A stretch of 34,581 nt of DNA, taken from Treponema sp. Its GTDB lineage: Bacteria > Spirochaetota > Spirochaetia > Treponematales > Breznakiellaceae. The stretch spans positions 1 through 34,581 of the forward strand of contig JAITSE010000047.1 in NCBI GenBank assembly GCA_031288005.1, read 5' to 3'. The notes beneath the pieces were generated by a model that was not told the DNA's origin, ran no database searches, and worked only from the letters and a program-made list of their open reading frames with translations. The position numbers were made by a program, and so were the translations under genes. Positions 24,934 to 32,849 of this stretch are shown piece after piece; the stretch's first letter is position 1, and each line of letters opens with the position of its first letter.

Positions 24934-26009
24934 GCCGGCCTCCTCGTCTCGTAAGGAGGTGAATTATGGAACCTCCGGCTTTCTATAGATCGGATTACCG
25001 GAGTTAGAACATTGAGCAGGGCAATAGCAAAGAAAGCCCCATAAGGCTCATTTCCGCAGTAACGGAAGGAGAAGGCTAAAATCCCTCCCAAAAAAGCGAC
25101 AAGCGCCGCCCCTGGCCCGGTCTTTGCCCCCGAAGCAGGTTCCAAAGCCAAAAGAAAAGCGGCCGCTATTGTTCCCCCTGAAAAAAGTCCGTAGAGCATA
25201 TCACCTTTTCCAAGGCCCCCGCCCAATAGCGGGATTCCCGGCGAGGCGTCAATGGCGGTTTCTGTTATGAAACCAGGCAGAGCGCCGAAAAAGCGGATCA
25301 GAATGGCGTAGGTACCCAAAAAAAGAGGGACGGTCCAGAGCCGGCTCATCTTGAAAACAGTGATCAGAACAGTGCCTAGAATTAGGGCCATGAGACCCCG
25401 ATCTGCAATGATAGACGGGAAAGACGAGAAAAGGAGAGCAATGTATCCCTGCGGCAATTCCGAGCCGGTTATGGCGAAAATAGTACTATTAAGAAACCCG
25501 GTAATCCGCATATCAAGGGACTCGAAAAAAGAAAGAAGCACATTTGGAACGTTGATTCCCGGGAAGGAAATTCCTGATAAAGCTCTTTCAAATGAATCGG
25601 GCCATGAAAAACGGATAAAGAGCCAGCCGCCAAGGGCAGGGTTCAGCCAATTTGCCCCGATGCCTCCAAAGCTTTGTTTGACTAAAGACATGGCAAAAAC
25701 AGCGCCCAGAGCGGCAAGCAGCGGGTTTATATGATTGGGCAGGAGCAGGGTAAGTATCAGGGCAGACGCGACAGCGCTGCCATCCCGTAATGTGCGGGTC
25801 CCGGTCATCCGGTTCATTATCAGTTCCGTAAAGATTGCCGCCGCGGTCGCGGCAAACGCAATGCCCAGGGAAGCAAAGGAATCAGTCAGAGACGACTGGA
25901 GTATTCCCAGACCCGCGCAAACACTTACTATTACCATTCGTCCGGTAGTGGGGCAGGCAAGATTTATTTGGGGGCGCTGTAGAAAAAGCCGTGAATGTTG
26001 ATCAGGCAT
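24930..26009 (-). CDS. RnfD-like membrane subunit lacking the flavinylation threonine
   Basis: The protein has 359 residues and nine or ten hydrophobic segments. Clear RnfD/NqrB signatures are RTLRDGSAVASALILTLLLP, LGAVFAMSLVKQSFGGIGAN and WLNPALGGWLFIRFSW. In flavinylated RnfD the FMN-bearing threonine is in SGATP. The matching segment here, TGSELPQG at 181-188 just before LFSSFPSIIADRGLMALILG, has Glu184 at that place. Later SGGTIAAAFLLALEPASGAKTG matches the DPVTSP region. It overlaps RnfG by 4 bp and starts 1 bp after RnfC ends. Confidence 0.85.
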   Translation of the reverse strand: MPDQHSRLFLQRPQINLACPTTGRMVIVSVCAGLGILQSSLTDSFASLGIAFAATAAAIFTELIMNRMTGTRTLRDGSAVASALILTLLLPNHINPLLAALGAVFAMSLVKQSFGGIGANWLNPALGGWLFIRFSWPDSFERALSGISFPGINVPNVLLSFFESLDMRITGFLNSTIFAITGSELPQGYIALLFSSFPSIIADRGLMALILGTVLITVFKMSRLWTVPLFLGTYAILIRFFGALPGFITETAIDASPGIPLLGGGLGKGDMLYGLFSGGTIAAAFLLALEPASGAKTGPGAALVAFLGGILAFSFRYCGNEPYGAFFAIALLNVLTPVIRSIESRRFHNSPPYETRRPA

Positions 26010-26010
26010 T

Positions 26011-27312
26011 TTAATTTCCCCCCCGGGCGTATTGAATGATAGCGGTACTCAGGGGCAGCCTGGAAGGACAGACCGCTTCACAGCATCCGCAGCCGTGACA
26101 TTCTCCAACTCCACCGGAGCCGCCTTTTTTTCCGCTTGCCAGAGACCGTTTATACAGTTCTTCCGGATCAAGACCTATAGGACAAACAGAGCGGCATTCT
26201 CCGCAGCTTATGCATCCACGGCTCATTTCTCCGCCGGCCCGGGCTTCAAGAAGGGCGAAAACCGCGGCGCTGGTTTTGATTACAGGTTCGTCCAAATTTA
26301 TCACCGCTCTGCCCCGCAGTGGGGAACCTTGAGCTATACGTTTTGGCCTTCCAACAAAACCGCCGCATTCGGCAAAAATTTCACTCATCCGGGTTCCTAT
26401 CCGCGCTTTTAGAATTTGCGGATTTTTTACCGCGGAGCCTCCAACAGCTATATACCTGTCCAGAATGGGTTTTTTTAGCTTTACCGCGTCATGAACGGCC
26501 GCCAACGCCGCCGGTCCAAGGATGAGAAAAGCCCCCAAAGACTCATTTTTTTTCTTTTCGTAAAGCTTTAATACAAGTTCCAACTCCCGCCTGTTTCGCT
26601 GGGGATACCTGGAACCAACCAGTACCAAGGATACAGGTATATCCCACTGCCTTGCCTCCGCCAAGAGTCCGGCGCCAAGATCTTTTTCCCCATAGGAAAC
26701 AGCGAAAAGAATGCGGCTTGCCTTGGCAGCTTTGGCGGTGATGACGCTTCCTTCTGTTACGGCTTTAAGCCGCTCCTGGCAGAGAGCGTAATCCGCCGCG
26801 AGCCAGGGGTCGTCAAACACACATCTGACTACCAGAGTAATAGAATCTTCTGAGGACTTGAAATCGGAGATCATGTCAGAAACCGGACGGCCGGGCATTT
26901 CCATTTCGACAATGCCGTAATCGGAGATAATACGCAGGATAGTGCCGGCGGAAAGATTTTCCCAGGGAAAGACCTCTTCCTTCTTCCCTAGTTTCTTAAA
27001 GGCTCCTTCCATGCGTATAACCAGGCCATCAGTAGTATAGCCTTCGGCAGTCTTCCATGAAACCATTCGAACCACGCGGCCTGGAACTGTAGCATGAATG
27101 TTCGCTGAACCCGGTCCGCGGCCCTGGCCTATCAGCATCCCTTCCTGAACCTGCTCTCCTACCTCCACAGTGGGATGCGCCTGACTCCCGGCGTGTTGAG
27201 CCAGGGAAATTACTGAAAGACTGGGCAGGAAGGCGTTTACACTTGCGCAGCGCGGGGGAACCGTGGAATCTTCAAACTGAATCCCTCCCTGAGGAAAAGT
27301 GTAAACCTTCAT
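26011..27312 (-). CDS. RnfC-like subunit with intact ferredoxin motifs but altered NADH/FMN loops
   Basis: The protein has 433 residues. The N-terminal RnfC barrel-sandwich part is present (HPTVEVGEQVQEGMLIGQG, NIHATVPGRVVRM). The C-terminus has two [4Fe-4S] motifs: CISCGECRSVCP (C367, C370, C373, C377) and CHGCGCCEAVCP (C405, C408, C411, C415). Between them GSAVKNPQILKARIGTRMSEI is a typical SLBB-like segment. The nucleotide-binding loop, usually GIVGxGGAGFPT, reads GIVEMEMPGRPV (133-144). NGAECEPYLTAD reads RCVFDDPWLAAD (163-174), and YPQGGEKQL reads YPQRNRREL. NADH and FMN binding are therefore doubtful. It overlaps the upstream membrane-protein gene by 4 bp. Confidence 0.85.
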   Translation of the reverse strand: MKVYTFPQGGIQFEDSTVPPRCASVNAFLPSLSVISLAQHAGSQAHPTVEVGEQVQEGMLIGQGRGPGSANIHATVPGRVVRMVSWKTAEGYTTDGLVIRMEGAFKKLGKKEEVFPWENLSAGTILRIISDYGIVEMEMPGRPVSDMISDFKSSEDSITLVVRCVFDDPWLAADYALCQERLKAVTEGSVITAKAAKASRILFAVSYGEKDLGAGLLAEARQWDIPVSLVLVGSRYPQRNRRELELVLKLYEKKKNESLGAFLILGPAALAAVHDAVKLKKPILDRYIAVGGSAVKNPQILKARIGTRMSEIFAECGGFVGRPKRIAQGSPLRGRAVINLDEPVIKTSAAVFALLEARAGGEMSRGCISCGECRSVCPIGLDPEELYKRSLASGKKGGSGGVGECHGCGCCEAVCPSRLPLSTAIIQYARGGN

Positions 27313-28790
27313 GCGGCAATCCGTTTATCGTTGAACGCCGGCGAGTTTCTCCTCCCGCGCTCCCTCCGGCCTATCCAAATCAGGGAGGGAAGGGCCGGGA
27401 TCAAAATGAAGGCTATGATGGTCAAATCTTTCAAAGCCCCGACCGAATTCACCGGCGGAGTATAGCCTTCAAGAAAATTTATGAGATCCGCCAGAGGGAA
27501 TGGGGGAAACTCCCCATAGCCGCCGCTTTGCGCGAAGTCCGCCGCATTTTGCAGCCCGGCCTTTATGACAAGGCCGTCATCCCCTATAGCATAGCGGTAA
27601 TATTCAGAATAAGGAAGGGATTCCGGGCGGTTTTTTAAGCTGTCCGTATCTTTCAGCGGCCGTAACGAAAAAAACAACTGAAAAGCCAGATGCGTTTCGT
27701 AATCCAAAGCGTTTATTTTCGGAATATTTTCTATCCTCAATGCCGCATCCGGCTTTATGCTCTCTCCGGATTGGACAAAGGGCAAAGCCAGCGCAAGAGC
27801 CGCCGCTGGAATCCAAGGAAGAATAGAGCGGGAACAGTTTAGCCTGAAATAGCGAAAAAAAGCGGAAAGGTCCGCCGCGGCTTTTCTTATGGGCGCGGGA
27901 CGAAAACGCGTATGCCCGCCACGCTTTGATTCCGCCCACAACACGGTCCCGGTAACGCAGCAAGCCATGAGAATGACAGACAGCGCTGCCGGAAACGGGA
28001 TATTACCGGTCAGGACAATCGCCGCGTAAACGCAGGCAAAGACCAGGAGCGTGAGGCTGGAAAAACCTGAAACTTTCAGCCGGCCCATCCCGGCGGACAT
28101 AGAGTTTCCCCCGCGGCCTTGAGCGAATAATTCCTGAAAAAGCGGGACCATGCAGGCGGAAAAGGCAAAAAGCGCCCCCGTGAGAGCAAGGCCGGAGGAT
28201 CCCAGGAAAGCTAGAGGCGCGCAGAGGGGGACGATGGCAAGATGCGGAAGCGGCGCCGCCGACAAAAAAAGGGAAGCCGCCGCGGCCGCGGCGAAAAGGG
28301 CGAATAAAGCTAAAAACCAGGGGAAAGGCTGCCTGCGGGCAAGAAAATCCAGAGTATAAGGGGTATCCCCCAGCGCGGCGTCAAGACGCGCCGCGAGTTT
28401 TTTGCGGGATTCGCCTTTTCCAGGGTCAAGGGGAATAAAAAACCGCCGCGTTCCATCCCGGACAAAGAAAGAACGCAGCCGTTCAGCGTAACCATCGTTG
28501 CGCGGATCGAATGGCTCAAGCCGCTCCGCGTATTCGTCCAGGGGAACCTTGGCGAGTTCCCCAAAATCATCCAGATACACCCATTGGCTGGATTCGGAGA
28601 AATAGCTTTCCACACCCGCCAAAGTTAGAGCCTCCCCGGCGGCGCGGTCTGGGTATAGCTGATCTAGAGACAAAACCCCATACTCTCCGTATAAAGCGCC
28701 GCCTGTGGAAGGGCGGAAAAGAAAAAAGGAAAAAAATCCGGCGCCAAGAGAGACGCATACCGCTATAAATACTGTCTTTTGAAACGCCAT
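27309..28790 (-). CDS. Unrecognised multi-pass membrane protein coupled to the Rnf-like genes
   Basis: The protein has 493 residues, and I recognise no family. An N-terminal helix (TVFIAVCVSLGAGFFSFFLF) is followed by an extracytoplasmic region of about 120 residues (WVYLDDFGELAKVPLDEYAER), then about seven helices (from PFPWFLALFALFAAAAAASLF), a second soluble region near 350-450 and a last helix (LKDLTIIAFILIPALPSLIWI) with a basic tail. It overlaps rnfC by 4 bp and starts 8 bp after the PAP2-like gene, so it is surely co-transcribed with the complex. It could be an extra subunit or an assembly factor for it. Confidence 0.7.
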   Translation of the reverse strand: MAFQKTVFIAVCVSLGAGFFSFFLFRPSTGGALYGEYGVLSLDQLYPDRAAGEALTLAGVESYFSESSQWVYLDDFGELAKVPLDEYAERLEPFDPRNDGYAERLRSFFVRDGTRRFFIPLDPGKGESRKKLAARLDAALGDTPYTLDFLARRQPFPWFLALFALFAAAAAASLFLSAAPLPHLAIVPLCAPLAFLGSSGLALTGALFAFSACMVPLFQELFAQGRGGNSMSAGMGRLKVSGFSSLTLLVFACVYAAIVLTGNIPFPAALSVILMACCVTGTVLWAESKRGGHTRFRPAPIRKAAADLSAFFRYFRLNCSRSILPWIPAAALALALPFVQSGESIKPDAALRIENIPKINALDYETHLAFQLFFSLRPLKDTDSLKNRPESLPYSEYYRYAIGDDGLVIKAGLQNAADFAQSGGYGEFPPFPLADLINFLEGYTPPVNSVGALKDLTIIAFILIPALPSLIWIGRRERGRRNSPAFNDKRIAA

Positions 28791-28798
28791 GAAGTATC

Positions 28799-29287
28799 CT
28801 ACAAATAAACATACGCCGCCGCAATAAAAACGCCGAGAAACGCGCCTACCACCACTTCCAGCGGGGCATGGCCATGCACCTCTTTGATCGGATGATACTC
28901 AATTTTAGCGAGCTCCGACAACTGCCGGCCCAGGAAATTCAGCGTTCTGGCCTGAATCCCCGAGGAGCGCCGCACTCCCATGGAGTCGCGCATAACGATC
29001 AGCGCGAAAAAGAGAGCGACTATAAACAAATTTGAGTTAAGACCCTCCCGGAGAGCCACGGAAGTTACCATAGCCGACACCATGGAAGCATGGCTTGAGG
29101 GCATTCCGCCGGTGCGCCAGAGTATAGTCTCCAAAACATCCCTGCCGTTTTTTCTGCGCCGCTTGAGCAGGAGTATTGCGGCCTTCATTAACTGGGCGAT
29201 AAACCAGCTTGACACGCAGGACAGAAAAATGGGGTTTTCAAAAAAGGCTTTTATTGTTTCAGACCGGGCAGTCATAAGAAAAGGCAT
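28799..29287 (-). CDS. Divergent PAP2 family (DUF212) membrane protein
   Basis: The protein has 162 residues and several hydrophobic segments. WRTGGMPSSHASMVSAMVTSVAL and VHGHAPLEVVVGAFLGV carry the histidine motifs of the divergent PAP2 family, related to acid phosphatases and vanadium haloperoxidases. It probably acts on a phosphorylated lipid at the membrane, but activity of this subfamily is not established. It is the first gene of the Rnf-like operon. A second in-frame ATG lies 12 bases after the one at 29287, and neither has a ribosome-binding site. Confidence 0.85.
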   Translation of the reverse strand: MPFLMTARSETIKAFFENPIFLSCVSSWFIAQLMKAAILLLKRRRKNGRDVLETILWRTGGMPSSHASMVSAMVTSVALREGLNSNLFIVALFFALIVMRDSMGVRRSSGIQARTLNFLGRQLSELAKIEYHPIKEVHGHAPLEVVVGAFLGVFIAAAYVYL

Positions 29288-29318
29288 TACATTAACAATT
29301 CTCTAGTAAATATAATTT

Positions 29319-29324
29319 GTCAAG
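29319..29324 (-). promoter_or_regulatory. Candidate -35 box of the Rnf-like operon promoter
   Basis: A consensus TTGACA lies on the minus strand about 32 bp before the PAP2-like ATG, in a short AT-rich stretch. No convincing -10 box is found at 16-18 bp, where the sequence is near GAATTG. The promoter is probable, its details are not. Confidence 0.35.
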
Positions 29325-29341
29325 GCAGTGAAAGGTCCCGT

Positions 29342-29378
29342 GCAATCCGGCGACCCGCTGCGCGGGTCGCCGGATTGC
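29342..29378. repeat. Perfect 17-bp-stem palindrome
   Basis: GCAATCCGGCGACCCGC and its exact reverse complement are separated by a 3-nt loop. It touches the GGAGTTTT element at 29382 through TTAG, the same linker seen between such hairpins and elements at 19430 and 34380. Confidence 0.9.
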
Positions 29379-29381
29379 TTA

Positions 29382-29435
29382 GGAGTTTTGCGGGCTGTTA
29401 TGGCCGCGTGAAGGCTGCTTGTGACGCAAAACTCC
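29382..29435 (-). repeat. 54-bp GGAGTTTT/AAAACTCC element
   Basis: The ends are GGAGTTTTGCG and CGCAAAACTCC, a perfect 11-bp inverted pair. Read on the minus strand, its interior (AGCCTTCACGCGGC then ATAACAG) aligns with the plus-strand copy at 29609 (AAGTTCACAGCGGC then AAACAG). Confidence 0.85.
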
Positions 29436-29463
29436 ACGTAAAGAAGTGCGGGGAAAAATGCGG

Positions 29464-29519
29464 GGAGTTTTTTGACCCGCCAAAGAAGCTAACAGCGGCA
29501 AAAGATGTCAAAAAACTCC
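29464..29519 (+). repeat. 56-bp GGAGTTTT/AAAACTCC element
   Basis: The ends are GGAGTTTTTTGAC and GTCAAAAAACTCC, a perfect 13-bp pair. It is preceded by GCGGGGAAAAATGC, as is the copy at 29609. The two form a direct repeat with a period of about 145 bp. Confidence 0.85.
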
Positions 29520-29521
29520 AG

Positions 29522-29588
29522 GAGAACCGCTAAGGGACCATCGGAAACTTGTTTCCGCAGTTCGTAGAACCGCGGTCCCACGGTTCTC
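29522..29588. repeat. Triple-nested hairpin
   Basis: GAGAACCG/CGGTTCTC is the outer pair, GGGACC/GGTCCC the middle pair and GGAAAC-TT-GTTTCC the inner pair. The core ACCATCGGAAACTTGTTTCC recurs at 3979-3998 inside GAGACC stems. Confidence 0.85.
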
Positions 29589-29608
29589 AAGTGCGGGGAA
29601 AAATGCTT

Positions 29609-29662
29609 GGAGTTTTTTGACCCTGCAAGAAGTTCACAGCGGCAAACAGTTCAAAAAACTCC
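29609..29662 (+). repeat. 54-bp GGAGTTTT/AAAACTCC element
   Basis: The ends are GGAGTTTTTTGA and TCAAAAAACTCC. The interior contains AAGAAGTTCACAGCGGC then AAACAG, the family core. It is followed at 29665-29681 by a GCGGACC-GAA-GGTCCGC hairpin. Confidence 0.85.
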
Positions 29663-29722
29663 AGGCGGACCGAAGGTCCGCAGGGTTTGCCTTATTTCGC
29701 TTTTTGAGCCATACTCAATTTA

Positions 29723-31129
29723 ATGAGTGATTTAGTTGAATATCATAAAAAAGTTACCGCGGCCCTCCTGGAGCGGCTGCAATGGCTGGAAAAGTCTGAA
29801 CTGCCAAAGTTAAAAGAAGAATTACGCGCTTTTCATACCGCATTCTATTCGTTGTATTCGATACTTTTGAAAAAACGGATCATCAACGAGGACCCGTACA
29901 AGCAGGATGTAAAAGTCGCGGACATCGAAGTTCCCGAAACGGAGCCTTTCCCGGAAGCGGAAAAAACGGCCCGGATGACCATACGCCTTGCCCAATACGA
30001 CAATCAGCTTGATTTTCTGGTAAATTTCTGCCAGATCAGCGTTGAAACCCTGACGGTCGAAAAAATTAAGCGGCTTGTTGGGCTTGTGAAATATATAGAC
30101 TGGACCCGTTTCGTTATGGACGGCGCATCAGGCGCCAATACAAAGGCCGCGGCGGAGATGGCTGCCCAGGCCAGGCAGGGGGCGGATTCCCTGTCAATCA
30201 ATATAATCAACGGGGCTTTGAATACTCTGTCCCGCTCCGCCGCCGCGATTTTGGAATGCCTGAAAGAAGCGTCTGACTATCGCCGGGAAAGCTACAAAAT
30301 GAAGCTCCGGGAAAAAGTCAGCGCCCTTATGCCGCCTGAGGAGGCCGCCCAGATTGCCCGGGTGAAAAAGAAATTCGCCGCCGCCATGCCGGGCAGTCCC
30401 TTTTATCCTGATCTGGCGGAGGAAGTCATAAAGGAAGATTACTCTGAAGACGGCGAAAAACTCCGGGAGCTGGTTTTGAAAAAGCTTGCGGGTCCGGGCG
30501 CCGCCGCGAAAACAGAGAAAGCCGCGAAGGTCCCGGTTTCGTTTAAGTCCATTTTGATCGAAGGGCTGTTTGCTATAGGCGGCGCGGGATCAATCCTTGC
30601 CGATATAGTTCCCAAAATAACCTGGAACGCCGAAGTCCTGGAAAACCGGCGGAAGAGTTTTTGGGAGAAATTCCGGGAACTGCTTCAGCAGATGCTGAAT
30701 ACGGAGCCTGAGCCCGCGGTTTACGAGGTTCAATATACGGACGCCGTAAAGGGCGAAAAAATCAATGAAAAGGTGAATCTTGGGAATCTCAAAGCCGGCA
30801 TGGAGCATAATATCCGAACCCTTCAGAATATCAGCGGCCGGGGGGCGGTTTTATCCAAACTTGAAAACATGGAAGAATCCCAGCTCATCAGTATCCTTGA
30901 AAAGACCATCCGGGACATTCAGTCTCTGCACAAGACTCTTTCCGCGCTGGACGAATTTTTCAAAACCGCGGCGGACAAGGAAGACCGGGACAAGGTTAAG
31001 GGGATCAAGCCGGAATTGGGCTCTCTGAAAAACGCCATTATAAACGCGAATCACAAGCGGAACGACTACGCCGCCAGAAAAGAAGAGGAAGAACAGTTCA
31101 AACGTCTTGGGATTAGTCCAGGGCCATAG
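29723..31129 (+). CDS. Unrecognised helical cytoplasmic protein
   Basis: The protein has 468 residues, and I recognise no family. It looks soluble and mostly helical, with long charged stretches at the N-terminus (LLERLQWLEKSELPKLKEEL) and C-terminus (KRNDYAARKEEEEQFKRLG) that may form coiled coils. A less charged, Gly/Ala-rich stretch, ILIEGLFAIGGAGSILADIVP, lies near residues 277-297. There is no signal peptide. No ribosome-binding site precedes the ATG, which may reflect a leaderless or weak start. Ten bases separate it from the OppA-type gene, so the two are probably one operon. Confidence 0.7.
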   Translation: MSDLVEYHKKVTAALLERLQWLEKSELPKLKEELRAFHTAFYSLYSILLKKRIINEDPYKQDVKVADIEVPETEPFPEAEKTARMTIRLAQYDNQLDFLVNFCQISVETLTVEKIKRLVGLVKYIDWTRFVMDGASGANTKAAAEMAAQARQGADSLSINIINGALNTLSRSAAAILECLKEASDYRRESYKMKLREKVSALMPPEEAAQIARVKKKFAAAMPGSPFYPDLAEEVIKEDYSEDGEKLRELVLKKLAGPGAAAKTEKAAKVPVSFKSILIEGLFAIGGAGSILADIVPKITWNAEVLENRRKSFWEKFRELLQQMLNTEPEPAVYEVQYTDAVKGEKINEKVNLGNLKAGMEHNIRTLQNISGRGAVLSKLENMEESQLISILEKTIRDIQSLHKTLSALDEFFKTAADKEDRDKVKGIKPELGSLKNAIINANHKRNDYAARKEEEEQFKRLGISPGP

Positions 31130-31139
31130 GGGGAAGATA

Positions 31140-32849
31140 ATGAAAAGGGATTCCGGCAAGAACAAATTCACAGTCAGGGCCGGCCGCGGGAGCGCCGCCT
31201 TCGTTATGATTGCGGCCTGGCTCATTTCCTGCGCCGGCGGTCCTTCCGGAAGGGCTTCCATGTCGGCCTACGGCCTGCCCGAAGGAGGAGGCCCCCTTGA
31301 TGCGGAGCCCAGGCCGGGCGTTGTGGACCGGAATGAACTTACCGTGGCTTTTTTCAGCGGCGAAGCGGAACTGGACTTTCGCAAGTCCTACCTTGCAAGC
31401 GAGGCTCAAATTTTTACCGCCCTATACGAAGGGCTTTTTTCCTATCATCCCTTTACGATGGAACCTGTTCCGGCGGCCGCCGAAAAATGGGAAATCTCGG
31501 AAGACAAAAAAGTCTGGACCTTTACCCTAAGGGCGGGGGCTAAATACTGGAATGGAGACGCTGTCCGCTCCGACGATTTCCGCGCCGCCTGGCTTTCCCT
31601 TTTATCCCCGGGGCGGGACTCCCCATACTCCTCCCTTTTTGACATCATCGCGGGGGCCAGGGACTACCGTACCGGCGCACTTAGCTCCCCGGACAAAGTT
31701 GGAATAGAGACGCCCGACAGCCGGACACTAATAGTGCGGCTTAATTCTCCGGCCTCCTTTTTTTCGGCCATGCTCTGCCATCACTCTTTCAGTCCTATTC
31801 ATCCTTCCATGCTCGGCAAAGAAGACTGGTCCGCGGAGCCGCCTGTATCCAACGGCCCTTTTTACATCACCCGGCGGGAAGCAAATACCCTCATACTGGA
31901 AAAAAACCAGCATTATTGGGACGCCGCCAATGTAAGCCTGAAAAAGCTCACCTTCCGGTATACAGAGGACAGGGATGAATGTACGGCTTATTGGAATTCC
32001 GGGGAAGCCCGCTGGGTTTCCGGGGACATAAACTTTGACGCCATGACCGACCGGAGCGGTATCATGGTGAACGCCCTGTTTGCCACCCACTACTATTTTA
32101 TCCGGGCAGTCAAAACGCCGTGGGAAGATCACAGGCTGCGAAGGGCCCTTTCCATTTCCCTGCCTTGGGATCAAATCCGGGAAGGTCTTTATTTGCCGGC
32201 CAAGACATTGATCTACCGGCTGCCGGGTTATCCTGAAGTCCCGGGCATTGAAGAGACGGACATAAAAGAAGCAAAAAGGCTTCTGGCTGAAGCGGGCTAT
32301 CCCGGCGGGAAAGGGCTGCCGGAACTGGTGATACGCCTGAGTTCATCCAAAGACGCGGCCCGGATCGGGGGCCTTATGGCCGCCGCCTGGATGCAGGAAC
32401 TGGGGCTGGCCGTGAAAATTGACATTGTCCCTTCCGATCAATATTTTCAGGCCCTGCGGCGGAATGATTACGACGTCGGGTTTTCTACATGGATAGGCGA
32501 CTTTGCCGACCCCTACACTTTCCTCCAGATGTGGCGGCGGGATTCCAACCTGAACGAAGCCAAGTTTGACGATGCGGATTATGAGGCCCTTATAAACCGC
32601 TCCATGACTGAAGATGGGGAAAAGCGCTGGCAGACCCTGGCGGAAGCGGAAAAATTGCTCCTTGAGCGGGGAGCGGTCCTTCCAATATCTTTTAGCTCCG
32701 CCCTGAACATTGTTGATATGGACGAATTGGGCGGCTGGTTTCCCAACGCTCTGGACATTCATCCCTTTAAATATCTTTCTTTCAAAGCCTTCAAAGCCCT
32801 GCCCGGGATTGCGCTTGCGGCGGAGACAAGCGGAGACGGGTATTACTAA
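31140..32849 (+). CDS. Oligopeptide/dipeptide ABC transporter substrate-binding lipoprotein (OppA type)
   Basis: The protein has 569 residues from the ATG at 31140, which has GGGGGAAG just upstream. An earlier in-frame ATG lies inside the previous gene and was rejected. The N-terminus is a lipoprotein signal (FVMIAAWLISC), so the mature protein is anchored by its cysteine. The SBP_bac_5 fold shows IFTALYEGLFSYHPFTMEPVPAAAEKWEIS near the start, then WTFTLRAGAKYWNGDAVRSDDF, VSNGPFYITR and DVGFSTWIGDFADPYTFLQMW. It should capture peptides in the periplasm for an Opp/Dpp permease, whose other subunits are not in the window. Confidence 0.9.
   Translation: MKRDSGKNKFTVRAGRGSAAFVMIAAWLISCAGGPSGRASMSAYGLPEGGGPLDAEPRPGVVDRNELTVAFFSGEAELDFRKSYLASEAQIFTALYEGLFSYHPFTMEPVPAAAEKWEISEDKKVWTFTLRAGAKYWNGDAVRSDDFRAAWLSLLSPGRDSPYSSLFDIIAGARDYRTGALSSPDKVGIETPDSRTLIVRLNSPASFFSAMLCHHSFSPIHPSMLGKEDWSAEPPVSNGPFYITRREANTLILEKNQHYWDAANVSLKKLTFRYTEDRDECTAYWNSGEARWVSGDINFDAMTDRSGIMVNALFATHYYFIRAVKTPWEDHRLRRALSISLPWDQIREGLYLPAKTLIYRLPGYPEVPGIEETDIKEAKRLLAEAGYPGGKGLPELVIRLSSSKDAARIGGLMAAAWMQELGLAVKIDIVPSDQYFQALRRNDYDVGFSTWIGDFADPYTFLQMWRRDSNLNEAKFDDADYEALINRSMTEDGEKRWQTLAEAEKLLLERGAVLPISFSSALNIVDMDELGGWFPNALDIHPFKYLSFKAFKALPGIALAAETSGDGYY

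Noticed and set aside
24930..27312. Na+-translocating NADH:quinone reductase (Nqr) instead of Rnf
   Set aside because: The RnfC-type twin ferredoxin motif and the C-D-G-E-A order fit Rnf. NqrF and NqrA features are absent.
29342..29378. tRNA or other structured RNA gene
   Set aside because: A simple perfect hairpin without cloverleaf arms or a T-loop motif. I saw no tRNA or rRNA anywhere in the window.
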